From: Streptomyces prunicolor NBRC 13075 | GTDB taxonomy: Bacteria; Actinomycetota; Actinomycetes; Streptomycetales; Streptomycetaceae | Assembly: GCF_000367365.1 (NCBI RefSeq) | Contig: NZ_BARF01000002.1 | Location: 62,001 to 126,000 of the forward strand | DNA length: 64,000 bases | Direction of reading: 5' to 3' | Shown here: piece after piece, positions 7,519-14,785 of the stretch | Numbering within the stretch: position 1 is the stretch's first letter | How the letters are laid out: each line of letters starts with the position of its first letter | Notes under the pieces: model-generated | The model's database searches: none | What the model saw: the letters and a program-made list of their open reading frames with translations, nothing else | Told to the model about the DNA's origin: nothing | Made by a program: the position numbers and the translations under genes

Positions 7519-8403
7519 ATGAGCACCAGGAAGCAGCCGCCCAAGACGTCCGAGGAACAGCGGGCCGCCGTACTGCACGCCCTCGGCGCCCGTGGGTACG
7601 AGATGCCGCCGGCGCCCGACCCGGAGCAGGCCCGTGCCGCCCTCGACGCGCTGCTCGACAGCCGCCCGCAGCTCGCCGCCCTCGCTCTCAGCCTGGTGAC
7701 GGCCGCCGTCGACTCCGGAACGGTCGTCACTGACGGCCGCCCCATGTCGTCGTTCGAGATCGTGCGCACGCTCCGCCGAGGGCGACGCGCCGAGACGCTC
7801 ACCGCGCGGGCCGCCATGATCGAGGCCGATTTCCCGGTCGAACTGCACCCGACGGCGTTCGCCCTCGCGCAGCTCGACGACACCCGCAAGGCCGGTGAGA
7901 AGGCCGTCGAGGTGACCCCGGGCCTGATCCGGCGAGCCAAGGCTCAGGGCATGAAGCCAGCTGACATCGCGCGCCTGCTCAAGGTCACCGATTCGCACGT
8001 GTACGCCGTCCTGCGCAAAACGCCCGACGAGGACGCAGCCGCGGTCGAGAGGTTCCTCGCCGAGGCTGCGGGACGGGCCGATCAGGAGACATACGAGGCC
8101 CGACGCGCCCACGTGCCCGGAGGGCTGACGCTCTACAACTACCGCTTTGAACTGTTCGATGGCCCGGAGGGCGAGGGGTGGCAGACATACGAGAGCGGCC
8201 ACCTTGCCGGACCGCCGAACGCCGAGGTGAACCTCGCCGAGGAAGTGCTCGCCGAGGCCGACGCGGAAGACGAGGAAGTCGCCCAGCACCGCGCCCGCGC
8301 GCTGGTCTGGGAAGGCCCCGAGGGGGACGAGAACGACGCCCTGTATGTCCACGAGCGCGAACCGGCCACTCTGCCCGAGCCCGAGTTCCCGGTCGGCGAG
8401 TAG
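7519..8403 (+). CDS. Helix-turn-helix hypothetical protein
   Basis: 294 aa; ATG 7519 after ACAGGAG. A central helix-turn-helix-like element (GLIRRAKAQGMKPADIARLL then VTDSHVYAVLRK, ~135-168) resembles Sigma70-r4/ParB-type DNA-binding helices. Acidic N- and C-terminal regions flank it. It could be an early regulator or a ParB-like DNA-binding protein, which would be interesting given the parS site at 13947, but no ParB box motif (GERRxRA) is present. Confidence 0.55.
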   Translation: MSTRKQPPKTSEEQRAAVLHALGARGYEMPPAPDPEQARAALDALLDSRPQLAALALSLVTAAVDSGTVVTDGRPMSSFEIVRTLRRGRRAETLTARAAMIEADFPVELHPTAFALAQLDDTRKAGEKAVEVTPGLIRRAKAQGMKPADIARLLKVTDSHVYAVLRKTPDEDAAAVERFLAEAAGRADQETYEARRAHVPGGLTLYNYRFELFDGPEGEGWQTYESGHLAGPPNAEVNLAEEVLAEADAEDEEVAQHRARALVWEGPEGDENDALYVHEREPATLPEPEFPVGE

Positions 8404-8451
8404 AAGATCAGCACACGTAGCGACGACCAGCAGTAGGCCCACCGACAAGGC

Positions 8452-8490
8452 GGGCCCGCCCGGTTCCTCACAAACCGTATGGGCGGGCCC
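8452..8490 (+). terminator. Hairpin with GGGCCCGCCC arms
   Basis: GGGCCCGCCCGGTT (8452-8465) pairs with AACC...GGGCGGGCCC (ending 8490). It follows the stop at 8403. The 10-base arm core is identical to that at 6907-6932. Confidence 0.45.
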
Positions 8491-8525
8491 TCACCACACA
8501 GAGAAGGAAAGCGACCCAACCCCTT

Positions 8526-8927
8526 ATGGCTACCCAGCAGCGTACCCAGCGCCGCGCGCTCCCCGTCGCGGGAACCCGGCCCAGCGTTCGACTCGACGAG
8601 CAGTTCGCGCGAGACCTCGCCGTGGTCATGGAGACCGGCGAGGACCTGACGACAGCCATGCGGGCGGCCGTCGGCATCGTGGCCAACCTCTATCGGACCG
8701 CATGGCACCACCGGATCGTTCCCGTCGGCACCGCGCCGACGCTCGCCGCATACAAGTTCGTCGAGAAGCCGCCCGTCGTCGGCCCGCCGTCCCTCCCGTG
8801 GGTCACGCACGAGGGCCCCGTGTGGACGCCCAGCAGCAGGCCGACCAGCACTGATGACGTCCGTCAGCAGCAGCCAACACGGCAGCTGTACCGTCAGCAG
8901 ACCGGCCGACCGCCCGTCCGCCCATAG
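8526..8927 (+). CDS. Small RHH-like hypothetical protein
   Basis: 133 aa; ATG at 8526 after AGAAGGAAAG. A short basic N-terminus precedes a strand (RPSVRLDEQFARDLAVVM) and helices (DLTTAMRAAVGIVANLYR), the strand-helix-helix order of ribbon-helix-helix proteins. The C-terminal tail is low complexity and may be disordered. Last gene of the early + strand block. Confidence 0.5.
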   Translation: MATQQRTQRRALPVAGTRPSVRLDEQFARDLAVVMETGEDLTTAMRAAVGIVANLYRTAWHHRIVPVGTAPTLAAYKFVEKPPVVGPPSLPWVTHEGPVWTPSSRPTSTDDVRQQQPTRQLYRQQTGRPPVRP

Positions 8928-9344
8928 CCGACATGCGAGCAGCAGCAGCGCGCCCGTCCGCCGAACCGTCGGCAGACGGGGCGCCGTCGTCAGCAGCCGC
9001 GCCGACTGGTCGCGAGCCCGGCCACGCGCGCGCGTGTCACTTCGCCTTCACCGTGTCGCGGAGCCCACGCGCAGCACAGATAGCTGTCTCGACCTTCTCG
9101 ACCAGGGGAATGACCTGATCAAGGAATCGGTGCGTGCCGACGGCCACGCGTTCAACGACGACGACAACCTTCGGCAGCGTTACGGAAGTACTCATGCGCA
9201 TCCATTTCGCGAGATCACGCAGTGGCAGTCGTGCCACCGTCCAACCGGGTGAACGCCGCTGGGCCCGAAGAGTTGCGCCGTTACCTTTCCGTGACCTATT
9301 GTTGGCCGCGTCTTCGGCGTGCCCGCACACGGACGCCCCACCTC
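8928..9344. other. Mostly non-coding region between early genes and lipoprotein
   Basis: About 420 bases without a convincing + strand gene. CGTCAGCAG occurs at 8872-8880, 8892-8900 and 8988-8996. A minus-strand reading frame at 9037-9201 is listed separately with low confidence. An upstream signal for the lipoprotein gene is expected here but no clear promoter was found. Confidence 0.4.
9037..9201 (-). CDS. Possible small minus-strand protein
   Basis: 54 aa reading frame (MRMSTSVTLPK..., then a Val-rich strand and an amphipathic helix RFLDQVIPLVEKVETAI). Composition looks protein-like, but no good ribosome site precedes it and nothing similar is recognised. Could equally be chance. Confidence 0.25.
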   Translation of the reverse strand: MRMSTSVTLPKVVVVVERVAVGTHRFLDQVIPLVEKVETAICAARGLRDTVKAK

Positions 9345-9380
9345 GAACGCCCCGCCGCTCCCCCCAGCGGCGGGGCGTTC
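9345..9380. terminator. Strong hairpin terminator
   Basis: GAACGCCCCGCCGCT (9345-9359) pairs perfectly with AGCGGCGGGGCGTTC (9366-9380), loop of six C. A 15-bp stem works in both directions and insulates the lipoprotein gene from the early region. Confidence 0.7.
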
Positions 9381-9457
9381 GTATGCGCCCTGCAACCATC
9401 CCCACCCGGCACACGTCCCTCTTACGTATCGCTTACCAACCCGTGGGGGGACAACCC

Positions 9458-9871
9458 GTGAAGCACCGCGCCATTGCCTTAGCCCTCGCCACCGTCGCCG
9501 CCCTCGCATCGCTCACCGCGTGCAGCGGCAGCGACGACGCGTCGAAGAAGTCGACGCCTTCGGCCGTCATCGAGTCCGTGAGCGCCAGCGACGCCGCCGA
9601 CGCGATGCACAACGCCGGCATTCCGGCGAAGCCGACCGGGCAGGCGCGCACCGCCCTGCTTGCCGCACTGCGCGAGGTCAGTCCCACTCTGGTCGCGGAC
9701 GAAGACAAGGCCGTCGACAACAGCCGCAACCAGTGCTCCGCCATCAACGGCAAGTCAGCCAAGGTCGATTGGTCCGCGCAACAGCGATTCGGCACCAGCT
9801 CGCACGAGGTGAGCGATGCCGAGGCAAAGCAGATCAACACCGCGTTGACGACTTTCTGTAAGACCGCGTAG
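9458..9871 (+). CDS. Phage-encoded lipoprotein (candidate superinfection exclusion)
   Basis: 137 aa from GTG 9458 preceded by a G-rich ribosome site. Signal peptide VKHRAIALALATVAALASL with lipobox L-T-A-C (Cys at about residue 22), then a Ser/Asp/Lys linker and a small helical domain with two further Cys (N-Q-C-S near 96 and T-F-C near the C-terminus) that could form a disulfide. It would be anchored on the outside of the membrane. It sits alone between two strong terminators, outside the early and late operons, as expected of a gene expressed in the lysogen. Surface lipoproteins of lysogens often block DNA injection by related phages (for example Ltp of phage TP-J34); that role here is an inference. 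Confidence 0.65.
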   Translation: MKHRAIALALATVAALASLTACSGSDDASKKSTPSAVIESVSASDAADAMHNAGIPAKPTGQARTALLAALREVSPTLVADEDKAVDNSRNQCSAINGKSAKVDWSAQQRFGTSSHEVSDAEAKQINTALTTFCKTA

Positions 9872-9888
9872 CAGTCCGGGACAAACGC

Positions 9889-9927
9889 GGAACGCCCCGC
9901 CATCTGCGAAAAATGGCGGGGCGTTCC
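9889..9927. terminator. Bidirectional terminator
   Basis: GGAACGCCCCGCCAT (9889-9903) pairs with ATGGCGGGGCGTTCC (9913-9927); the loop has an A-run. It lies between the convergent lipoprotein (+) and membrane protein (-) genes. The stem shares GAACGCCCCGCC with the hairpin at 9345. Confidence 0.75.
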
Positions 9928-9935
9928 GTATCGGG

Positions 9936-10166
9936 TCACTCATTGCGGGCAAGTCGCCGCCGTCCTACCGCTGCCGCCAAAGCGGCGATCCCCGTACCAA
10001 CGAGCGCCGCTGTCTGCTGGTCAGCTGTCGGCCGAACCGACAGCACGATGACGATGACAGTGATCAGCACAGCGGGAATGTGATCTGCAAGCGGATGCAC
10101 GCGAGACGGGCCCTTGTCGACTCGACGGAGGGCGCTTGCCTGACTTTGCCCCGTTTTACGGCTCAT
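9936..10166 (-). CDS. Small membrane protein, minus strand
   Basis: 76 aa; ATG at 10166 chosen for the upstream GGGAGA. Basic N-terminus, one clear hydrophobic segment (AVLITVIVIVLSV, ~31-44) and a second Ala/Gly-rich one (AALVGTGIAALAAAVG). It is transcribed against both early and late operons, like a lysogeny-expressed gene, and converges on the lipoprotein gene. Possibly an exclusion or holin-like protein; not assigned. Confidence 0.55.
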   Translation of the reverse strand: MSRKTGQSQASALRRVDKGPSRVHPLADHIPAVLITVIVIVLSVRPTADQQTAALVGTGIAALAAAVGRRRLARNE

Positions 10167-10249
10167 GAAATCTCCCTTGTTGCACGGATTGTCGTCGCGT
10201 TGGTCAACAAGAGCGGCCACCCCTTGCCTACATCGAGTGTGCCCAGGCC

Positions 10250-10456
10250 AGCCCTCACACCCCAGCGTTTCTTGACATGACATTCCTGCTTTTTCAGGAC
10301 CCTGAGGGGAGGAGATTTGGCAATAAAAACGACAAATAAGTCAAATAATTTATTACCCACCCCCAGAGGGTCGCTACACGCTCGTTAGGGGCCGAGAGCT
10401 GTCCGGATGGCGTACGTCAAACAGCTCGCTCTCACGCGTCAGGGAGGTGACCGCCA
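10250..10456. promoter_or_regulatory. AT-rich late-operon control region
   Basis: Gap between the minus-strand membrane protein and terminase small subunit. 10315-10362 is unusually AT-rich (runs such as AATAAAAACGACAAATAAG) and TTGACA occurs at 10273-10278. GGGAGGTGA at about 10442-10449 is the ribosome site for the terminase. This is the likely start of late transcription, although no -10 element could be fixed. Confidence 0.4.
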
Positions 10457-10987
10457 ATGGCCGCCGCCCGCATCGGCAACGCCGACCGCACCGCGGTCCG
10501 CCGACTGCACACCGAGGGCAAGAGCCGCAATGAGATCGCCCGAACGATCAACCGCTCGCCCTCGACCGTGTCGAAGATCGCCGCAGCGTGCGACCCACCG
10601 CTCACGTTCGACCGCGCCGCCGAGGTCGAGACCGCCACCCGCGTACGCCGTGCCGACCTCGCCGCGCGCCGCGCCGAACTCGCGCTCACCCTGCACGACG
10701 TCGCCGAACGCGAAATCGGCCGGATGACCGAGCCGCACCTCTACTTCGAGTGGGGCGGGAAGGACCACACCTACGCCCAGAAGTGGCAGGACGAGCCGAC
10801 CCCCGCCGACCGGCGCACCATGATGGCCACCGCCGGCGCCGCCCTTGACCGCTCCCTCAAGCTCACCCCGCCGCGCGACGAGGCCGACGAGCGCTCCCGC
10901 TCCGTGATCGGGCGCCTCATGGAAGGACTCGCCCGCAACTACGCCGAGCGGCACGGCAGTTCACCGGACGGCGACGATGAACAGTGA
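10457..10987 (+). CDS. Terminase small subunit
   Basis: 176 aa; ATG 10457 after GGGAGGTGA. N-terminal helix-turn-helix (RRLHTEGKSRNEIARTI, then RSPSTVSKIA, ~15-45) typical of small terminases that recognise the packaging site; the middle is helical for oligomerisation; the acidic C-terminus ends overlapping the large subunit. First gene of the late operon. Recognises phage DNA and recruits the large subunit to start packaging. Confidence 0.8.
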   Translation: MAAARIGNADRTAVRRLHTEGKSRNEIARTINRSPSTVSKIAAACDPPLTFDRAAEVETATRVRRADLAARRAELALTLHDVAEREIGRMTEPHLYFEWGGKDHTYAQKWQDEPTPADRRTMMATAGAALDRSLKLTPPRDEADERSRSVIGRLMEGLARNYAERHGSSPDGDDEQ

Positions 10988-12209
10988 CCTCGGTCTGTCG
11001 CCGAAGCAGGTCGATTCGATCGTCGAGGCCGCCGCGTTCCTCAACCTCTGGGAAGGCAGCGTTCGGAGCGGAAAGACGATCGCGAGCCTGCTCCGGTGGT
11101 TGGGGTACGTCGCCGACCCGCCGACCGGCGGCGAGTTGGTCATGATCGGGCGCACCCGCGACAGCCTCGCCCGGAACGTGTTCGGCCCTCTGATGAACCC
11201 GGACGTCTTCGGCGAGGTCGCCCAAGACGTCCAGTACACCGCCGGCGCCCCGACAGCGAGCGTCCTCGGCCGCACCGTGCACGCCCTCGGCGCCAACGAC
11301 GCCCAGGCCGAGCCGAAGGTACGCGGCCTCACCTGCTCCGGCGCCTACGTCGACGAGGCAACGACCCTGCCCAAGAGCTTCTTTGACCAGCTCACCGCCC
11401 GGTGCAGCGTGCCCGGGTCGAAGATCTTCGCGACCACGAACCCCGACAACCCGAATCACTGGCTACGCCGCGACTACCTGCTCAGGCCGGAAGAGGCCCG
11501 ACTCAAGTCGTGGCACTTCCAGTTGGACGACAACCCGGGGCTCGACGCCGAGTACAAAGCCCGGATCAAGTCCACGCACACCGGTCTGTTCTACAAGCGG
11601 AACGTCCTCGGCCTATGGATTCAGGCCGAGGGCGCGATCTACGACATGTTCGACGAGTCCGAGCACGTCGTCGACACCCTGCCCGCGATGCGCCGGTACT
11701 GGATCGGCATCGACTACGGCACCGTGAACGCCACCTCGGCGATCCTGCTCGGCGAGGGCGTCGACGGCCGGCTGTACGCGTGCGCCGAGTGGCGCCACGA
11801 CTCCCGCACCGCGCACCGGCAGATGACCGACGCCCAGTACTCCGCCGCACTGCGCATGTGGGTTGCCGACCTCGGCATCGCGGCCGAGTGGACGTTCGTC
11901 GACCCGAGCGCGGCATCGTTCATCACGCAGTTGTGGGCCGACTCCTACGAGGGCGTTGCCCGCGCCTCGAACGAGGTCGTCGACGGCATCCGGTCCGTGG
12001 CGAGCCTGCTCGGCGCCGGTCTGCTGCGGATACACCGGTCGTGCGAGGGACTGCTCGACGAACTGCCCGGCTACGTATGGGACACGGCCGCCGCCGACAA
12101 GGGCGAGGACAAGCCCGTCAAGCTCGCCGACCACTCGTGCGACGCACTGCGCTACGCCGTGCACTCCACCGCCCACGAGTGGCGGCACCTGCTCACCCTC
12201 GCCGCATGA
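10977..12209 (+). CDS. Terminase large subunit
   Basis: 410 aa. Walker A G-S-V-R-S-G-K-T (27-34), Walker B region A-Y-V-D-E-A-T (123-129), coupling motif T-T-N-P near 152, and an RNase H-like nuclease domain beginning G-I-D-Y-G-T (~242) with later acidic residues (F-V-D-P-S near 310; D-H-S-C-D-A near 388). This is the ATP-driven DNA packaging motor and nuclease that loads the prohead. The start overlaps the small subunit by 11 bases. PBSX/Terminase_6-like length and order. Confidence 0.93.
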   Translation: MNSDLGLSPKQVDSIVEAAAFLNLWEGSVRSGKTIASLLRWLGYVADPPTGGELVMIGRTRDSLARNVFGPLMNPDVFGEVAQDVQYTAGAPTASVLGRTVHALGANDAQAEPKVRGLTCSGAYVDEATTLPKSFFDQLTARCSVPGSKIFATTNPDNPNHWLRRDYLLRPEEARLKSWHFQLDDNPGLDAEYKARIKSTHTGLFYKRNVLGLWIQAEGAIYDMFDESEHVVDTLPAMRRYWIGIDYGTVNATSAILLGEGVDGRLYACAEWRHDSRTAHRQMTDAQYSAALRMWVADLGIAAEWTFVDPSAASFITQLWADSYEGVARASNEVVDGIRSVASLLGAGLLRIHRSCEGLLDELPGYVWDTAAADKGEDKPVKLADHSCDALRYAVHSTAHEWRHLLTLAA

Positions 12210-12222
12210 AGGAGGCCCCGCC

Positions 12223-12405
12223 ATGGCCGAGCCCACGCTCACCCTGCCCGTAACCCTCACCGTCGGCGAGCACACCGTCGAGGTAGGGGAACTGTCCCTC
12301 GCCCCCGGCGAAGAGGTACGCCCCGCCCTCGCCGCCCTGTTCCACCGCGCCGCCGAGGCGTTCGAGAACGCCGAGCAGGAAGGGGGCGACGATGGCGCTC
12401 CCTGA
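12223..12405 (+). CDS. Small protein between terminase and portal
   Basis: 60 aa; ATG at 12223 behind GAAGGAGG. Two beta-like strands (TLTLPVTLTVGEHTVEVG) then an acidic helix. It overlaps the portal start. Such small ORFs occur at this position in many actinophages; no function is known. Confidence 0.55.
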   Translation: MAEPTLTLPVTLTVGEHTVEVGELSLAPGEEVRPALAALFHRAAEAFENAEQEGGDDGAP

Positions 12406-13867
12406 TAACGGCGCAGCGTGGCCGCCGCCAGCGTGGGCCGCGCACTACGAGGCGATGCGCGTCGACGACGCGTGGTACAGCGGCGACCGGAAGCGCCTCG
12501 CCCGCGTCTACACCAACCACCCGCGGCACACCGAGCGCCGTCGGCTGTGGGGGCGCCGGTCGTTCGAGCACCGCCTCGACCGGCGCGACCACCGCCTACA
12601 CGTCCCCCTCGCCGGCGACATCGCCGCGACCTCGGCCGCCCTGCTCTTCTCCGACATGCCGACGATCGCCGTCGAGGACACCCCGACACAGGCCCGCCTC
12701 GACCAACTGCTCGACGAGGGCCGCGCCCAACAGGTGTTCCTCGGCGCCGCCGAGCAGGCCGCTGCCCTCAGTGGGGTGTTCCTGCGGGTGACGTGGGACC
12801 GCGACCTAGTACCGCGCCCCCTGCTCACCGTCATGCAGCCCGACGGCGCGATCCCCGAATGGCGCTTCGGCCTGCTGCGCGCCGTCAACTTCTGGCGCGA
12901 GCTGGGCGGTTCGACCACCTCGACCGTGTGGCGGCACTTCGAACGGCACGAGCCCGGCCGCATCGTGCACGCGCTGTACGAGGGCACCGCCGAGTACGTC
13001 GGCCGCACGGTGCCGCTCACCGAGCACCCCGACACGGCCGACCTGGTCGACAGCCTCGACGCCGACGGCGACACAATCACGACCGGCATTCAGCAACTCA
13101 CCGCCGCATACGTCCCCAACGTGCTGCCCAACCGGCTGCACCGCGGCTCACCGATCGGACGCTCGGACTACGCGGCACCGATCTACGACCTGTTCGACAG
13201 CCTCGACGAAACGTGGACATCGTGGATGCGCGACATCCGCCTCGCCCGCGCCCGCCTGATCGTCCCCGACGGGTACATGCGCAATGAGGGCGCGGGCAAG
13301 GGCGCGTCGTTCGACGACGACCGCGAGGTCTGGCACTCCCTCCGGATGCCGCCGAACGAGGGTGCCGGCATCACCCTGAATCAGTTCGACATCAGGGTCG
13401 AGGAGCACCGCAGCACCACCGAGGCGATCACACGGGAGGCCGCCCAGTCGGCCGGCTACAGCCCGCAGTCGTTCGGCCTCGACGGCGACGGAGCGCCGGT
13501 CACCGCGACCGAGGTCGACGCCCGCGACGCCCGGAGCATGGTCACCCGCCGCAAGAAGGCCGGCTATTGGCGGCACGCCGTCGCCGACATGTGTCACGTT
13601 CTGCTGCTGCTCGACGCGAAGCTGTTCGGCAGCAGCATCACGCCCGACCGGCCGCGCGTGGAGTTCGGCGATGGCGTCGCGGAGTCGGCCGAGCAGACAG
13701 CGGCCACGCTCGACCTGCTCAACCGCGCGGGGGCAATCAGCACGGCGACGAAGGTGAAGATCCTCAATCCGACATGGGACGACGCCGCCGTACAAGCCGA
13801 AGTGCGGGCGATCCTCGCCGAGACCGGCGCCGCCGCGCCGGACCCCGTCGCATCTTTCCCTATCTGA
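12392..13867 (+). CDS. Portal protein
   Basis: 491 aa of SPP1/PBSX-type portal, the dodecameric ring at the capsid vertex through which DNA passes. Supporting features: location between terminase and minor capsid genes, length, N-terminal R-R-D-H-R-L-H-V-P-L-A-G-D-I-A 'A-A-T-S-A-A-L-L-F' core, a long helical stem (YDLFDSLDETWTSWMRDIRLARAR, ~268-290) and C-terminal clip/crown helices with Q-S-A-G-Y-S-P-Q-S-F-G and T-A-T-E-V-D-A-R motifs typical of the family. Start overlaps the preceding small gene by 14 bases. The expected adjacency to the minor capsid gene is broken by a ~0.9 kb non-coding insert. Confidence 0.88.
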   Translation: MALPDNGAAWPPPAWAAHYEAMRVDDAWYSGDRKRLARVYTNHPRHTERRRLWGRRSFEHRLDRRDHRLHVPLAGDIAATSAALLFSDMPTIAVEDTPTQARLDQLLDEGRAQQVFLGAAEQAAALSGVFLRVTWDRDLVPRPLLTVMQPDGAIPEWRFGLLRAVNFWRELGGSTTSTVWRHFERHEPGRIVHALYEGTAEYVGRTVPLTEHPDTADLVDSLDADGDTITTGIQQLTAAYVPNVLPNRLHRGSPIGRSDYAAPIYDLFDSLDETWTSWMRDIRLARARLIVPDGYMRNEGAGKGASFDDDREVWHSLRMPPNEGAGITLNQFDIRVEEHRSTTEAITREAAQSAGYSPQSFGLDGDGAPVTATEVDARDARSMVTRRKKAGYWRHAVADMCHVLLLLDAKLFGSSITPDRPRVEFGDGVAESAEQTAATLDLLNRAGAISTATKVKILNPTWDDAAVQAEVRAILAETGAAAPDPVASFPI

Positions 13868-14785
13868 CGACGTACTGTCTGTAGATCCGACAATTAATCC
13901 AGTCAGCTGTAGGGAAGTTTGGACGTTGAGCACATCACGGAGGTACTGTTTCACGTGAAACACCGGCCGGACTTAGTCCGGAAGCGACGAAGGACCCGAC
14001 AACCGGATGACAGCCGGAAGTCGAGCCCTAGCGCCGGTGTGCAGCCAGGGAGTCCGGCTGTCTAACTCTCAGCCGGACTCTCTGGTGAGCCTCGGACTGT
14101 ACAGCCGTCCCAATTCACGCGTTCGCGCTAAACCTGGTGCAACAACCACTCGATGATGAGTCGGAGAACTGTGGGAAGCCAGTGCCTCCGCAGCTCCCAA
14201 CACTTAAGCCAGTACTTGCACCAGTGCTCGAACCACCGCTTCGGCAACCGCATACCGCGTTGTCCACGCCACATCTTCGGACCTCCAGCAGATAGCTCCG
14301 GATTCCCCTTAAAACAGGGACCTCATCGGCAGTGCCGATGAAGACCAATGAGGAGTCATCCGCTGTAGTCGAGTCCCATCATATGCGTCTGGCGTGACCT
14401 CTCGAGCGGGGGGTCGCACAACTTCGCTACACCCAGAAGAAGACCCATTGGCCATAGTTTAACTATCAGCAACCGGTTCGCCATATTGACTATTTTCATA
14501 TTCTGAATTCGACATTTTCGAATCAGAATCGATCACGTTCAGGCGGGCCCCTTAACCTTTCCGTGCCTCTTCCGACGAAATTCCCCGAGATTCGATATTT
14601 GAGTTGACGGCGCGCTTCGAGCACATCAGGCGTTCGCTGTGGGAGAAAGACGTTTCAGCCACTGGCGCAATCCCCTGTTCGGAGTAACGGCTAGCCTTTG
14701 GCGACCGCCTCGACGCGCCCACCCCCCTGGCCAGCGAGCCGCTACCCCGTTACAGATTTGTGACGGGTGAAGATCGGGGGGAGCT
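13868..14785. ncRNA. Gene-free, hairpin-rich block: candidate large structured RNA
   Basis: 918 bases between portal and minor capsid genes with no credible reading frame and a lower, uneven GC content. Many strong pairings are visible: a 16-bp hairpin CCAGGGAGTCCGGCTG/CAGCCGGACTCTCTGG (14045-14060 with 14070-14085, one G-U); ACACCGGC/GCCGGTGT (about 13960-13967 with 14033-14040) enclosing a CCGGAC-TTA-GTCCGG hairpin and a second small hairpin, a three-way junction; CTGGTGCAA/TTGCACCAG (14134-14142 with 14216-14224) closing a domain with ACTC/GAGT inside; TCATCGG-CAGTG-CCGATGA (14323-14341); ATTCTGAATTCG/CGAATCAGAAT near 14501-14527. No group I or II intron hallmarks were found. Size and phage context recall ornate RNAs such as GOLLD or ROOL, but sequence membership cannot be shown by eye. 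Confidence 0.4.
13947..13962. promoter_or_regulatory. Perfect parS (ParB-binding) site
   Basis: TGTTTCACGTGAAACA, a 16-base perfect palindrome identical to the bacterial parS consensus; Streptomyces ParB binds GTTTCACGTGAAAC sites clustered around the chromosome origin. It lies 80 bases after the portal stop in the non-coding block. No ParA/ParB gene is in the window, so host ParB is the expected ligand. Confidence 0.75.

Noticed and set aside
7519..8403. Phage ParB that would bind the parS at 13947
   Set aside because: There is a helix-turn-helix but no ParB N-terminal boxes (such as GERRxRA) and no ParA gene.
13148..13963. Minus-strand frame beginning M-F-H-V-K-Q over the portal gene
   Set aside because: The start merely translates the parS palindrome (GTTTCACGTGAAAC); the rest is antisense to the portal gene.
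14115..14348. Overlapping small frames on both strands in the non-coding block
   Set aside because: Ser/Cys/Gly-rich translations without ribosome sites; hairpins and composition better fit RNA.
13868..14785. Group I or group II intron
   Set aside because: No intron-encoded protein, no recognisable group I P7 core or group II domain V, and both flanking genes are complete.
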